A DNA stretch of 37,548 nucleotides from Deltaproteobacteria bacterium (GCA_021777755.1 JAJYDE010000039.1:1-37548); one strand, 5' to 3'; shown: positions 8,303 through 16,774, counted from the stretch's first letter. Numbers and translations are program-made. Notes: generated by a model from the sequence alone, not told the origin.

Positions 8303-9886
8303 ATGGGGGGACATGTATTCATCATCAGGGGAGATTTGACCAGGCTCTATTGCGATGCCTGGTTACTGCCAACTGACTATAGTTTCGAAATAATGGAGCA
8401 TTGGCGCAAGGTCCCGGGTCTGGAAAAGGGGTGGACCGGCCCTGCCTCCGAGGCATGGGAGAACGGCACGTCCAGAGTGCTGAGGATTGAGGACTGGGAC
8501 CGGAACAAACCAAGACCGTGGCTTGTCCATACGGGTGGAGGGCCATTTGCGACGCCCCAGTGGCATGCCGAAGGCGTCAGGGAATTTGTTCGAACAGCCG
8601 CCCGCGATCTCAGGAATCGACAAGACGGGATCACAAAGAGGGCAAAGCCGCTCCTGGCTCTTCCTTTCCCCGGAACCGGGGCGGGCGGCGCCAGGGATCG
8701 AGCTGGCGATCTGCTCCCAATCCTGGTGAAAACGCTCCATGAGGAAAGCCTCCAAGAGGATGTGGATATCGCGTTTACCACCAATAAGGGCGGCGATTAT
8801 GCAGCTGCCATGCACGCCCGCAAATGCCTGGAAGGCTCAGGGACCTTTGCCTGGCCATCCGATCTGAGTGCGGAGTTGAAGGGGGTTGGAAAAAGTCTTG
8901 CCGACTCCATAAAAGAGGGCGGGCTTGTGCTCTTCTTAGGTTCGGGGGTGAGCGCGGGGGCAGGTTTGCCAACATGGGACGGTCTGCTCGAAAAGCTGGC
9001 GATAAAGGCCGGTGTTTTCAATTGCGAAGGAGCGGACAGCGAGAGGACTCGCCAAGATTTCAAACGGCTCAATTACCTCGACCAGGCACACCTGATCTCC
9101 GACCTTTTTGTGGAAATGAAACAGGATATAGGGCAAGAAATTGCGAAGCAATTCAGCGCTCACACCCATTACGCTCTGGCCCACGCTATTTTGGCGGCCA
9201 TGCAGGTCAACGAGATAATCACCACCAACTACGACACGCTTTTTGAAGAAGCCTCCGCTGTGGCGGGGATGACCCCGCCCCGTGTTCTTCCCTACAACCC
9301 GACACTGGCCGGCAACCGTTGGCTGCTCAAACTGCACGGATGCGTCACGCGCCCCAAAGACATCGTGCTTACGCGCTCCGATTATCTGCGCTATGATGAC
9401 AAACGGGCGGCGCTCAAGGGCATAGTGCAAGCCATGCTGATGACCAGGCACATGCTCTTCGTCGGTTTTTCCCTCAGGGACGAAAACTTCGAAAAAATCA
9501 TTGATGACGTCCGCAAAGCAATAAGAGGCGATCTCACAGAAAATCCTCAAGATGAAGAAGTGCCCTTTACGACAACCCTCATGCCGTCCACCAACTCCTT
9601 TCTCCAGAAACTCTGGCGCAAGGATGTCAACTGGGTGAACTTCGAGCGCTCGGGGGGGTTGTCTGAATCCGCACGGCTGCAGGAGATTTTCCTGGACTAT
9701 CTGGCGTCCATTTCGACATCCTACACGGCCCACCTGATAGACCCACGCTACGATGGGGTGCTGTCGGAAGGCGAAAAGGCGCTTCGAGAAGCGCTCTTGG
9801 AACTGGTAGACAATGTGGGGGAAGAAGTAAAAAACACGCCCGCCTGGGGAGAGGTCGAAGCCCTGTTCAGGCGACTCGGGGGCTGA
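8303..9886 (+). CDS. Macro-like domain fused to SIR2 NAD+-consuming domain
   Basis: A 527-aa soluble protein. Residues ~1-180 look like a divergent macro domain: GDLTRLYCDAWLLPTD near the N-terminus, then LPFPGTGAGG, as in ADP-ribose-binding folds. Residues ~200-450 are a SIR2_2-type domain: glycine loop GSGVSAG (213-219), TTNYD with N309 and D311, LKLHG with the probable catalytic H345, and VGFSLRDENF. SIR2 domains of this type deplete NAD+ in many anti-phage systems, and a macro partner could bind or sense ADP-ribose products. That functional link is inference. ATG 8303 is preferred over TTG 8300 because AAGGAAGAG lies 5-6 nt upstream of it. The gene follows the helicase stop by 24 nt and ends the cassette, so it is the likely toxic effector triggered by the helicase complex. 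Confidence 0.88.
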   Translation: MGGHVFIIRGDLTRLYCDAWLLPTDYSFEIMEHWRKVPGLEKGWTGPASEAWENGTSRVLRIEDWDRNKPRPWLVHTGGGPFATPQWHAEGVREFVRTAARDLRNRQDGITKRAKPLLALPFPGTGAGGARDRAGDLLPILVKTLHEESLQEDVDIAFTTNKGGDYAAAMHARKCLEGSGTFAWPSDLSAELKGVGKSLADSIKEGGLVLFLGSGVSAGAGLPTWDGLLEKLAIKAGVFNCEGADSERTRQDFKRLNYLDQAHLISDLFVEMKQDIGQEIAKQFSAHTHYALAHAILAAMQVNEIITTNYDTLFEEASAVAGMTPPRVLPYNPTLAGNRWLLKLHGCVTRPKDIVLTRSDYLRYDDKRAALKGIVQAMLMTRHMLFVGFSLRDENFEKIIDDVRKAIRGDLTENPQDEEVPFTTTLMPSTNSFLQKLWRKDVNWVNFERSGGLSESARLQEIFLDYLASISTSYTAHLIDPRYDGVLSEGEKALREALLELVDNVGEEVKNTPAWGEVEALFRRLGG

Positions 9887-9960
9887 CGGGGCATTTTTTG
9901 CCTCAAGCCCGTATAGCTCCAGCCAGGAGCGCGCCTCCACGGGTATTTTTCAACCCCGGT

Positions 9961-10133
9961 CTACTCGTTCCCGCTGATGCGCCGGAGTTCTCCCCAAACA
10001 TCGTGGTAGATGTCGGCCCGCTTTACGCCCTGTTCATCGACTACTGAATTCTTGAAATTGGAGTAGTCGATGTGCAGATGGACTCGGGCCCCGAAAAAGC
10101 TTTGAAGTTGCTTATCTCATATCGTGTTATCAT
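9961..10133 (-). pseudogene. Degraded gene remnant, possibly from an AAA/SMC-like ATPase
   Basis: On the minus strand an ATG at 10133 opens MITRYEISNFKAF, which resembles the first beta-strand of RecF/OLD/AAA_15-type ATPases. The frame is then lost at a run of five T (10094-10098). The neighbouring frame continues convincingly with HIDYSNFKNSVVDEQGVKRA and WGELRRISGNE to a TAG at 9961-9963. That second segment has no ATG, GTG or TTG of its own. The remnant is ~57 aa, far too short for an ATPase and without a Walker A, so a frameshift plus internal deletion is the simplest reading. It sits in the 319-nt gap after the SIR2 gene, which otherwise contains nothing recognisable. Family assignment is tentative. 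Confidence 0.4.
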
Positions 10134-10205
10134 CCAGGGCTCCATTTGTTATTTTGAGTGCGGCATGCCTGTAACCGGATTGTCTATGAGGCAATCTACG
10201 TGCCA

Positions 10206-11711
10206 TCAGATATTCACGCCATATTTCGAGAGCCAATTCGTTAGGGTCTGATAACTTGGAAGCCCAACGAGTTCCGCCGCCCGGGTCTTGTTGCCGTGAG
10301 CCTCCTTCATGGCGCGGATCAGGTAATGCCTGGCGACATCCGAAATGACCTGTTGCAGGTCCAGGCCGTTTCCCAGGGGTTTGTCCAGAATATCTGAATC
10401 GCACTCGAAAGCAACCGGAAGCAGCGCGTCTCGAATATCGTCTCCGTCAATGATCTCATCTTTGGCCCAAATAGCGGCGCGCCGCAAGGTATTGAGCAGT
10501 TCGCGCACATTGCCCGGCCAAGGGTGCGAAAGCAGGAGGTTCCTTGCCGAAATAGAAAGTTGTTTATGTATATAGCCGGGTTCCGTTTCGCTCTCCCGGT
10601 TCACCTGGCCGAGGAGGGAGTCGACCAGCAGCCCGAGGTCCCCGGACCGCTCCCGTAGCGGCGGGATCTGCAGGATGGCGACCGCAAGCCTGTAGAACAA
10701 ATCAGACCTGAACCGGCCGGAGGCCGCTTCCTGGAGCAGGTTGCGATTCGTTGCTGCGATGATCCGTGCTTCCGTCCTGATCGGCTTTGTAGAACCAACC
10801 CGGGTAATTTCGTTTTCCTGTAGGGCCCGAAGCAGCTTGACCTGTGCGTGGAGCGGCAGCTCCCCGATTTCGTCCAGGAATAGAGTCCCTTTCCCGGCTG
10901 CTTCGAAATAGCCGGCCCGCGATTTTTCCGCCCCCGTAAACGCCCCCTTCTCATGGCCGAAGAGTTCCGATTCCACCAGTTCGGTCGAGATCGCCCCGCA
11001 GTTTACCGCAATGAAGGGTTCGTCCTTCCTCGTGCTCGACCTGTGAATTGCGCGGGCGAGCAACTCCTTGCCGGTTCCCGATTCCCCTTCGATGAGGACC
11101 GGAACCGAGCGGGGCGCCACCCGACGGGCTTTTTCGAGAAGCCGAGTCATAACATCGCTTCGGCAGATAATATCCGAGAACTCCGGGGCTTCCGGAGGGG
11201 CTGCAAGACTGTATCTGAGCAGTTCGCGGTCGGGTTTCGCCAAAAGGTCGGGGATGAACTCGGCGGAAATATCGAATGGGACGGAAGCCACCTTCACCCC
11301 ATACTGGAGAGAAGATTCGATCAGCGTCGCCGGGAACCGCGTCTTTGCCAAAATGACCCAGACCGCAGCCATGGCAGGGGTGCCGGGGCTGAGGTGGAAA
11401 TAAAGCTCTATCGCCTCGCCGTTTCGGCCCATGACGTCGAGGACGGCTCTTACCGCCGCCGGGTAGATCTCACCGAACTGAGTCGGCCCGGAGAGCTTTT
11501 CTGGGTAGACTAAAATTTTTGCCCGGGTTCGTGCCCGAAGCCAGACCAGATAATGTCCAGTCGCATCTTCCGGGTAGTTGGTGAGAAGGGCTATTTCATC
11601 GTATTCGGTGTGTGTTGCGGCCTGGCCAATCGGCCCCAGACCGACCTTCTCTTCTTCGGTCGGGGCTTTTAAGTCCGTATTCCCAATCCAGCAGACGAGC
11701 ACCTTTTTCAA
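10206..11711 (-). CDS. Sigma-54-dependent activator with CARF/RtcR-like sensor domain
   Basis: A 501-aa bacterial enhancer-binding protein. Residues ~1-150 resemble the CARF-type N-terminus of RtcR: a [11 protein letters not shown] first strand and an HLSPGTPAM loop after a helical stretch. CARF domains bind cyclic oligonucleotides or cyclic-phosphate RNA ends. The AAA+ domain follows with Walker A GESGTGK (209-215), the sigma-54 contact loop GAFTGA, Walker [12 protein letters not shown] and an arginine-finger region, then a Fis-type helix-turn-helix at the C-terminus ([11 protein letters not shown]). The long open frame starts at GTG 11855, but its first ~48 residues are atypical. TTG 11711 is chosen because AAGGA lies 8 nt upstream and it begins right at the CARF strand; GTG 11702 is an alternative. 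No rtcA or rtcB is present; the divergent ARPP-1/DUF2130 genes behind a sigma-54 promoter are the likely target. Confidence 0.85.
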   Translation of the reverse strand: MKKVLVCWIGNTDLKAPTEEEKVGLGPIGQAATHTEYDEIALLTNYPEDATGHYLVWLRARTRAKILVYPEKLSGPTQFGEIYPAAVRAVLDVMGRNGEAIELYFHLSPGTPAMAAVWVILAKTRFPATLIESSLQYGVKVASVPFDISAEFIPDLLAKPDRELLRYSLAAPPEAPEFSDIICRSDVMTRLLEKARRVAPRSVPVLIEGESGTGKELLARAIHRSSTRKDEPFIAVNCGAISTELVESELFGHEKGAFTGAEKSRAGYFEAAGKGTLFLDEIGELPLHAQVKLLRALQENEITRVGSTKPIRTEARIIAATNRNLLQEAASGRFRSDLFYRLAVAILQIPPLRERSGDLGLLVDSLLGQVNRESETEPGYIHKQLSISARNLLLSHPWPGNVRELLNTLRRAAIWAKDEIIDGDDIRDALLPVAFECDSDILDKPLGNGLDLQQVISDVARHYLIRAMKEAHGNKTRAAELVGLPSYQTLTNWLSKYGVNI

Positions 11712-11856
11712 TGCACCAGTCCTTAACAAAAAGGTTTCTGTTTTTGGAAAGGATCTTATGGCGGCGAGTGTACTCCAAAGCGTCGTTAAGCCGCAATAGT
11801 TTAGTGAACAGCAGCAAAGATCATTAATAACAGATAGATACATGTGCGCTGCCACT

Positions 11857-11873
11857 TTGGCACGGGACTTGAT
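11857..11873 (+). promoter_or_regulatory. Sigma-54 (-24/-12) promoter for the ARPP-1 gene
   Basis: The stretch TTGGCACGGGACTTGAT matches the sigma-54 consensus TTGGCACG-N4-TTGCW except that the -12 GC is GA. It lies about 80 nt before the ATG of the ARPP-1-like gene and points toward it. The adjacent divergent gene encodes a sigma-54 activator, which makes this the expected target. The -12 mismatch may lower basal binding or be real variation. Confidence 0.65.
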
Positions 11874-11953
11874 ATTTGCCGCTCCCGTACGGCAAACCAG
11901 CCATGCTGGAAAATTGAACCAGGACTCATCGCCAGCTTGATTAAGGAGGGAAA

Positions 11954-12955
11954 ATGAAAATCAAAAATCTTCTGCCGGAGGGAATGACCCTTGGTGACAC
12001 GACAGCTGTTCACGGACTCGGCATTGTCGAGTTGATCTCTCCGGACCGGACGGAATTGCCCGCGATCAGCATGCTCGATGAAGCGATGGAAAAAGGAGAA
12101 GTCCGCGTCGGCGAAGTTTCCGAGGGAGGCCAGGTCCCATACCTTGCGGTCGAAAATACCGGCGGAAATCCTGTCCTAATACTCGAGGGCGAGGAGCTTG
12201 TAGGCGGCAAACAGAACCGGATAGTAAATGCGACCATCCTCGTCCTTGCTGGCAGCATCATCAAAATACCCGTTTCGTGTGTGGAATCGGGAAGGTGGGA
12301 CAACCGCCGGTATGATTTCGACTCAGGGAAAGCGATCTTCCGCGCCCGTTCGAGGGCCGTTCAGAAAGAGAGTGTCACTTTGAGTCTCCGTGAGCGCGGG
12401 ACCTTCCAAAGCGACCAGGGTGCAGTCTGGAACGAAGTTGGTGAATCGCTGAGCGATCTCGGCATTAACTCTGAGACCTCCGATTTCCGGGCCGGACGGG
12501 AAAGGGTTGCACACAGGATAGAGGAATTCGTTTCCGCCCTCCGACCTTCAGAGAGGCAGGTCGGGGCGGTCTTCCTTTCACGGGATGGTATCCTCGGGTG
12601 CGAGCTTCTTTCCACACCGGAGCTTTTTGGTCGTTGCATTGAAAAAATCGTAAGGAGTTTCGCCTTCGAGGTGCTCACAATGCCCGACTACGTTCAGCCA
12701 GTTGGAGATGGCGCCGCAAAGTGGTGGGAAGCTGTCCTTGATTCCGAAGTCACAACTCACAGTTCTCCAGGCGCCGGTCAGGATGTTCGCCTCCAAAATC
12801 CTGAACTTGTCGGCTCGGGATTGCAGTTGGACAATTCATTGATCCACCTGTCCTGCTTTCCGGCCATGGGGGGCAGGAAAAACGGACGTCGTTCGCCCGG
12901 TCGCCGTGCAACGGTTAGTGAGCGCCGCAGGAGGATGAGCAACAATACGGAGTAA
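11954..12955 (+). CDS. ARPP-1 (DUF6569)-type domain protein
   Basis: A 333-aa cytoplasmic protein. Its N-terminal two-thirds match my recollection of the ARPP-1/DUF6569 family (ARG/rhodanese/phosphatase-associated): the segment ILEGEELVGGKQNRIVNATI and the following VSCVESGRW are characteristic. The biochemical function is not established; the family has been linked by genome context to phosphate or ADP-ribose chemistry and to conflict systems. The C-terminal ~20 residues are Arg-rich (RKNGRRSPGRR) and may bind nucleic acid. AAGGAGG four to five bases before the ATG is a strong ribosome site. It is first in a probable two-gene unit with the DUF2130 gene and is divergent from the CARF-sigma54 activator, with a sigma-54 promoter upstream. 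Confidence 0.75.
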   Translation: MKIKNLLPEGMTLGDTTAVHGLGIVELISPDRTELPAISMLDEAMEKGEVRVGEVSEGGQVPYLAVENTGGNPVLILEGEELVGGKQNRIVNATILVLAGSIIKIPVSCVESGRWDNRRYDFDSGKAIFRARSRAVQKESVTLSLRERGTFQSDQGAVWNEVGESLSDLGINSETSDFRAGRERVAHRIEEFVSALRPSERQVGAVFLSRDGILGCELLSTPELFGRCIEKIVRSFAFEVLTMPDYVQPVGDGAAKWWEAVLDSEVTTHSSPGAGQDVRLQNPELVGSGLQLDNSLIHLSCFPAMGGRKNGRRSPGRRATVSERRRRMSNNTE

Positions 12956-13067
12956 CCCGCAGGAACAATCCTGGTTGACCGAGTGGCCGTTTAAGATGCC
13001 GCCCGGTCGCCGACAACCACGGACTGCCGTAGCAAATAGAACTTTACTCTTTATCGGGAGGTCCCGC

Positions 13068-14384
13068 ATGCCACAAAAAATTATCCTGTCATCGGAAGAA
13101 AAAATCGTATGCCCGAACTGCCAGCACAAATTCGCACTGGAAGACGGGATTACCCGGCAAACAATCGAACGGTATGAACAGGAGTTCGAGACGGCTCTGC
13201 AAGAGCGCTCGGATAGACTTCGCCAGGAACTCGAGAAGGAGGCGGAGCGAAAGCTCACCAAAACTTTTACGTCGCAAATCGATGTCCTCAAGGAACAGCT
13301 GAGTGGTAGCCGGGAATCTTTGGCCGCAATGAAGTCCCGTTTCGAAACGGTCCAACAGGAAGTGAAAGCCAATGCCCTTGCCGATTTTGAGTTGGAGAAA
13401 AAATTACTGAAAGCGCAACTTACCGAAAAGGACACCAAGCTACAAGAGTTCCGCGAGCAGGAACTGCTTCTCCGCCAGGAGAAAGCAAGACTCGAAGAAA
13501 TTCGCAGCGGAATGGAATTGGAATTGCGGCGCAAGGTCGATGAGGCGAGCAAGAATATCGAAGAGCAAATCCGCGCCAGCGAAGGAGTCCGGTTTAGACT
13601 CAAAGAGGCCGAGTATCAGAAAAAAATTGAGGATGCTCAAAAGGCCAACGAAGATTTACGGCGCAAGTTGGAACAGGGGTCTCAGCAACTCCAGGGCGAG
13701 GTGCTGGAACTGGAACTCGAAACCAATCTGAAAGCCGCTTTCCCCCTCGACGAGGTCGAAGCGGTCCGCAAGGGGGCAAGAGGCGCAGATGTTATGCAGA
13801 CGGTCATGACCCGGACCGGACAGGTTTGTGGCAAGATCGTCTGGGAAGCTAAAAGGGCCGAGAACTGGTCGAACGCATGGGTGCAAAAACTCAAGGACGA
13901 TCAGCAGGAAGCCGGGGCGGAACTGGCTGTTCTGGTTACCACGGTCATGCCCAGGCAGACGACCGAACCCTTCTGCATGATCGATGACATCTGGGTGGTC
14001 AACACCTGCGCCGCCCGGCCGATGGCAGAAACGCTGCGCATCATACTCCTTGAGGCCAACAAAAATAAATTGATGAGCCTCAACAAGAGCGAAAAGATGG
14101 AGGCGCTGTACCACTACCTGTGCAGCCCCCAGTTTGCTCAGAAGGTGCGAGTCGTAGTTGAAGCGTTTGCGGGGATGAAGCGTGACCTCGATTCCGAAAA
14201 GGCCGGCATGGCTCGCCTTTGGAAAAAACGAGAGCAGCAGATCCAGCGAGTCACTCTCAACATGATGGGAATGTGCGGCGAGCTGCAGGCCATAGCGGAA
14301 GAGTCGTTACCCGAGCTCGACTCCATCGCACCCTTACCTGGACAGGATAGTGAGGCCGGAACTGAAGCCGTCGCGGATTTTTAA
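13068..14384 (+). CDS. DUF2130 coiled-coil protein, possible PD-(D/E)xK-type nuclease
   Basis: A 438-aa protein. The N-terminus has a single CPNCQHKF half zinc knuckle (C15, C18), followed by a long charged coiled coil (~30-210) and a globular C-terminal DUF2130 domain (~215-420). In that domain D241 precedes a strand containing E260-x-K262 (IVWEAKRAENW), the pattern of restriction-endonuclease-like active sites; nuclease activity is inference. Architecture resembles RmuC-like or SMC-nuclease proteins. GGGAGG 8 nt upstream supports ATG 13068 over the longer frame from 12975, whose extra 31 residues look non-coding. It follows the ARPP-1 gene by 112 nt with no obvious terminator between, so co-expression under the sigma-54 promoter is likely. 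Confidence 0.8.
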   Translation: MPQKIILSSEEKIVCPNCQHKFALEDGITRQTIERYEQEFETALQERSDRLRQELEKEAERKLTKTFTSQIDVLKEQLSGSRESLAAMKSRFETVQQEVKANALADFELEKKLLKAQLTEKDTKLQEFREQELLLRQEKARLEEIRSGMELELRRKVDEASKNIEEQIRASEGVRFRLKEAEYQKKIEDAQKANEDLRRKLEQGSQQLQGEVLELELETNLKAAFPLDEVEAVRKGARGADVMQTVMTRTGQVCGKIVWEAKRAENWSNAWVQKLKDDQQEAGAELAVLVTTVMPRQTTEPFCMIDDIWVVNTCAARPMAETLRIILLEANKNKLMSLNKSEKMEALYHYLCSPQFAQKVRVVVEAFAGMKRDLDSEKAGMARLWKKREQQIQRVTLNMMGMCGELQAIAEESLPELDSIAPLPGQDSEAGTEAVADF

Positions 14385-14559
14385 TTTATAAGTTCAATGA
14401 GGCCCTAACTGAGCTGCCCAGCGTTCTCTTGCTGGTATGGTATCCTACTGAAGAAGACATCCTATAAATAGCAAGCACAGGGTAGCGTTTTCAGCGCCAA
14501 GTGACACATGGAGCCCTTGTGAAATACGATATGAAAGAGCCGTGTGTCAGAAAATTTTT

Positions 14560-14588
14560 GTTGTGTTTAATTATTAATTTGACACAAC
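14560..14588. promoter_or_regulatory. Inverted repeat over the -35 region of the TPR gene (operator-like)
   Basis: GTTGTGT (14560-14566) and ACACAAC (14582-14588) form perfect 7-bp arms around an AT-rich 15-nt centre. The right arm overlaps a perfect -35 hexamer, TTGACA, at 14579-14584. This geometry suits a dimeric repressor. No regulator gene of its own is adjacent. Confidence 0.45.
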
Positions 14589-14608
14589 ACATCTCGGTGC
14601 GCTATCAG
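14579..14608 (+). promoter_or_regulatory. Sigma-70-type promoter of the TPR gene
   Basis: TTGACA (14579-14584) is separated by 18 nt from TATCAG (14603-14608), four of six matches to the -10 consensus. It lies 62 nt before the ATG of the TPR gene. The rest of the 285-nt gap 14385-14669 shows no coding remnant. Confidence 0.45.
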
Positions 14609-14669
14609 ATCCCCAAAATGGCGGAAATTCCAAGTTGGATTGAGCTTCATCGACTGGAAGGGGGAATAA

Positions 14670-16058
14670 ATGGCATACGTAAGAAAACGGGGCAGGCAAC
14701 TTTTGATCGTCCAGGGAACTCGGGACTCGCAGACAGGCAAGGTGGGCCAGGAAATTCTTTTTACGATTTACTCAAAAGCCGAGGCCATCCAGATTTTGGG
14801 ACAAAATAGCGGCGGCGCCGGGCTGGATTTCCGCAGCTTACTTGAGCACCAATTTCCTGACATCAAATTCGGGTGGCCCAAAATAATGGAAGGTATCAAA
14901 GCCGATCTCCATGTGCTGCCCGATCTCTACGAGTACAAAGAGGCCCGGCTTCAATCGGGATTCCGCAAGGACCTCTGCTCGTTTGCAAAGCAGCTCATGC
15001 TTGCCGACCCGCAGGATTTAATTTCTTCCGCCGGCCTGATCCAGGACCACTCGGTGGAACTCGACTACATCGCCGATCTGATCCGCTGGCGCCTGAAGCT
15101 TTGCAAGCAAGAGCGAAACGAGTGGAATACCGATAATCCTTTCTATTGGCGTTTCGCCACTCAAACAAGTCAGGTGCCGCCGGATACAGAAGAGCACGTA
15201 GCGAGCTTTTATGAAAAGGGCGAGTACGAACGGGCAGCCGTTCTCTTTCGATTCCTGATCGACTGTTTTGACGATTACGCTGAAGGGTATGACTACCTGG
15301 GGCTGATTTCGCTTGAAACCGGGAAATTAGATGAGGCAATCGAAAACTTCAGGCAAACAATGGAAGTGGGCCGTAAATATTTTCCCAAGAGGATGGCAAA
15401 AAGCAGGTATTGGACCGATCTTGCAACTCGCTCCTACATGCGGGGTATGAGGAATTTGGCTTTTGCACTGAATAGGGCGGGCCATTTCGACGAGGCCCTG
15501 GATTATTGCGAACAGCTTGAGAAGGAATGCGGGGATGAATTTGCCCCGGCCTCTCGGCGGGTTGCAATCTATCTCAACACCAACCGGTGGAGGAAAGCGG
15601 CCGATTATGCGGTCAGACTTCAAAACATCAATGCCTCTGAGAGTCTTTTGGCCGGGTTTGCACTTTACGAGCTTGGGAGCCTGCAGGATGCCACGGTCTG
15701 CTTTCTTCACGGGGCGCTCAACTTTCCACGGGCGGCCAAAATCCTGACGGGGATTAGGACAAATCGACCAGGAAACCATGAGGAAGCTCGTGATAACAAC
15801 GCAGGGCTTGATATCCGGGCGGACATTCACAAATACCTGTCCGGCCCTGGTCGAAGAGCGGTTCGTTTCTTTAAGAGCTTTCTTGAAAGACCCGAGGCAG
15901 ACGGACTGATCAGCAAGATTGAAGATGTCAGAAAGAGATGGGCTGAGGAACGCCGCACTGACAACCGGGAAGCGAGCGATCTGATGAGGCAAATGAGGAC
16001 TCTTGAGTTCGCTCGGCAGGAGGCCGAAAAGCTGCCGGAATCGGCCGCTGTCCGGTGA
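14670..16058 (+). CDS. Tetratricopeptide-repeat protein, function unknown
   Basis: A 462-aa soluble protein with no signal peptide. Helical repeats are clear in the middle, e.g. FDDYAEGYDYLGLISLETGK followed by LDEAIENFRQTME (~212-245), and a second unit with RNLAFALNRAGHFDEALDYC (~270-300). TPRs mediate protein-protein contacts. The N-terminal ~150 residues are mixed and unfamiliar; the C-terminus is charged and helical. The start has GAAGGGGGAA 5-6 nt upstream. It has its own promoter and an overlapping inverted repeat, so it is probably transcribed separately from the DUF2130 gene. Nothing in it names a pathway. Confidence 0.8.
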   Translation: MAYVRKRGRQLLIVQGTRDSQTGKVGQEILFTIYSKAEAIQILGQNSGGAGLDFRSLLEHQFPDIKFGWPKIMEGIKADLHVLPDLYEYKEARLQSGFRKDLCSFAKQLMLADPQDLISSAGLIQDHSVELDYIADLIRWRLKLCKQERNEWNTDNPFYWRFATQTSQVPPDTEEHVASFYEKGEYERAAVLFRFLIDCFDDYAEGYDYLGLISLETGKLDEAIENFRQTMEVGRKYFPKRMAKSRYWTDLATRSYMRGMRNLAFALNRAGHFDEALDYCEQLEKECGDEFAPASRRVAIYLNTNRWRKAADYAVRLQNINASESLLAGFALYELGSLQDATVCFLHGALNFPRAAKILTGIRTNRPGNHEEARDNNAGLDIRADIHKYLSGPGRRAVRFFKSFLERPEADGLISKIEDVRKRWAEERRTDNREASDLMRQMRTLEFARQEAEKLPESAAVR

Positions 16059-16157
16059 GGTTCTCTCGAACAGAGCGGTGTGAATATCGTCCGCCGGTGA
16101 CTGTCATGGCAGATCGGTATCCCACTGATCCGGTTAGGCCGGTCAGGTAACGAGGAT

Positions 16158-16774
16158 GACGCAAATGGAAAGAGAATCAAGAAGCCGAGAAAATCTGCAT
16201 CTGCCCCGAAAAAGAAGAAAAAAAGGGAAAATGTGAAGTCTGCGGAGAACTAGTCCCAGGTTACGACATAATCAATTTAGGAAGTGAAGGGATATACCGG
16301 AGGCACTGTACCCGTTGCTACAACCAAGTGACTTCCGAAATGTACAAACTCGATTTCCAGCACCCGAATTTTCAGCCAATTATCTTGAAAGACTCTGATG
16401 GCGATTCCCATGAGTTCATTTTCAGGACAAGGGTTATCGGGACAGGAATTTCGCTTGAGGCCCTTAAAATCAAAAATGGTGACCCTTCGGGTTATGAATT
16501 TCAAATTATAGGGGATTTGTAAGGCGATCCGCTGGAGCTGTTCAGTCAACTTTTTGAACGGGTTCGAAGGGCTTTGTCGATAAAACACATCCGGGCGGGA
16601 GAGTACGGCCTCGAAATTTGCGATGAAGGCGTTGTTCGAGGGAAAATTAACTGCGATATTGACAGCGACGAAAGGGTGCCTCTGCTGGTCATCGACGGCC
16701 AATCGGTCACCTGGGAGCAATTCGAGAATGTTGATAATGTACGAGGGCTGGAATTTCAAGATGGAAATTTTTGA
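16158..16774 (+). pseudogene. Broken zinc-ribbon protein gene (frameshift plus in-frame TAA)
   Basis: One reading frame continues across a TAA at 16520-16522. Before the stop it encodes CEVCGELVPGYD (from 16232), a second pair HCTRCYNQ, and an alpha/beta-looking domain ending FQIIGDL. After the stop the same frame runs on as GDPLELFSQLFERVRRALSI through LLVIDGQSVTWEQFENVDNV to 16774. Both halves look coding and like one protein. Upstream of the first Cys pair the frame has no start codon. A different frame gives a Lys-rich lead (KRIKKPRKSASAP) that would join at a run of seven A (16218-16224), suggesting a one-base slip. The intact protein would be ~200 aa with a CxxC...CxxC zinc knuckle. The family is not identified. 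Confidence 0.65.

Noticed and set aside
8936-9940. 334-aa minus-strand frame
   Set aside because: Antisense to the SIR2 domain, whose catalytic motifs are clear on the plus strand.
9926-9950. Possible terminator after the SIR2 gene (GGAG/CTCC stem then T5)
   Set aside because: Only a 4-bp stem, with a gap before the T run; too weak to call.
11712-11855. N-terminal extension of the sigma-54 activator up to GTG 11855
   Set aside because: The extra residues look unlike the family and the extension reaches the sigma-54 promoter; a TTG with a ribosome site sits at the start of the sensor domain.
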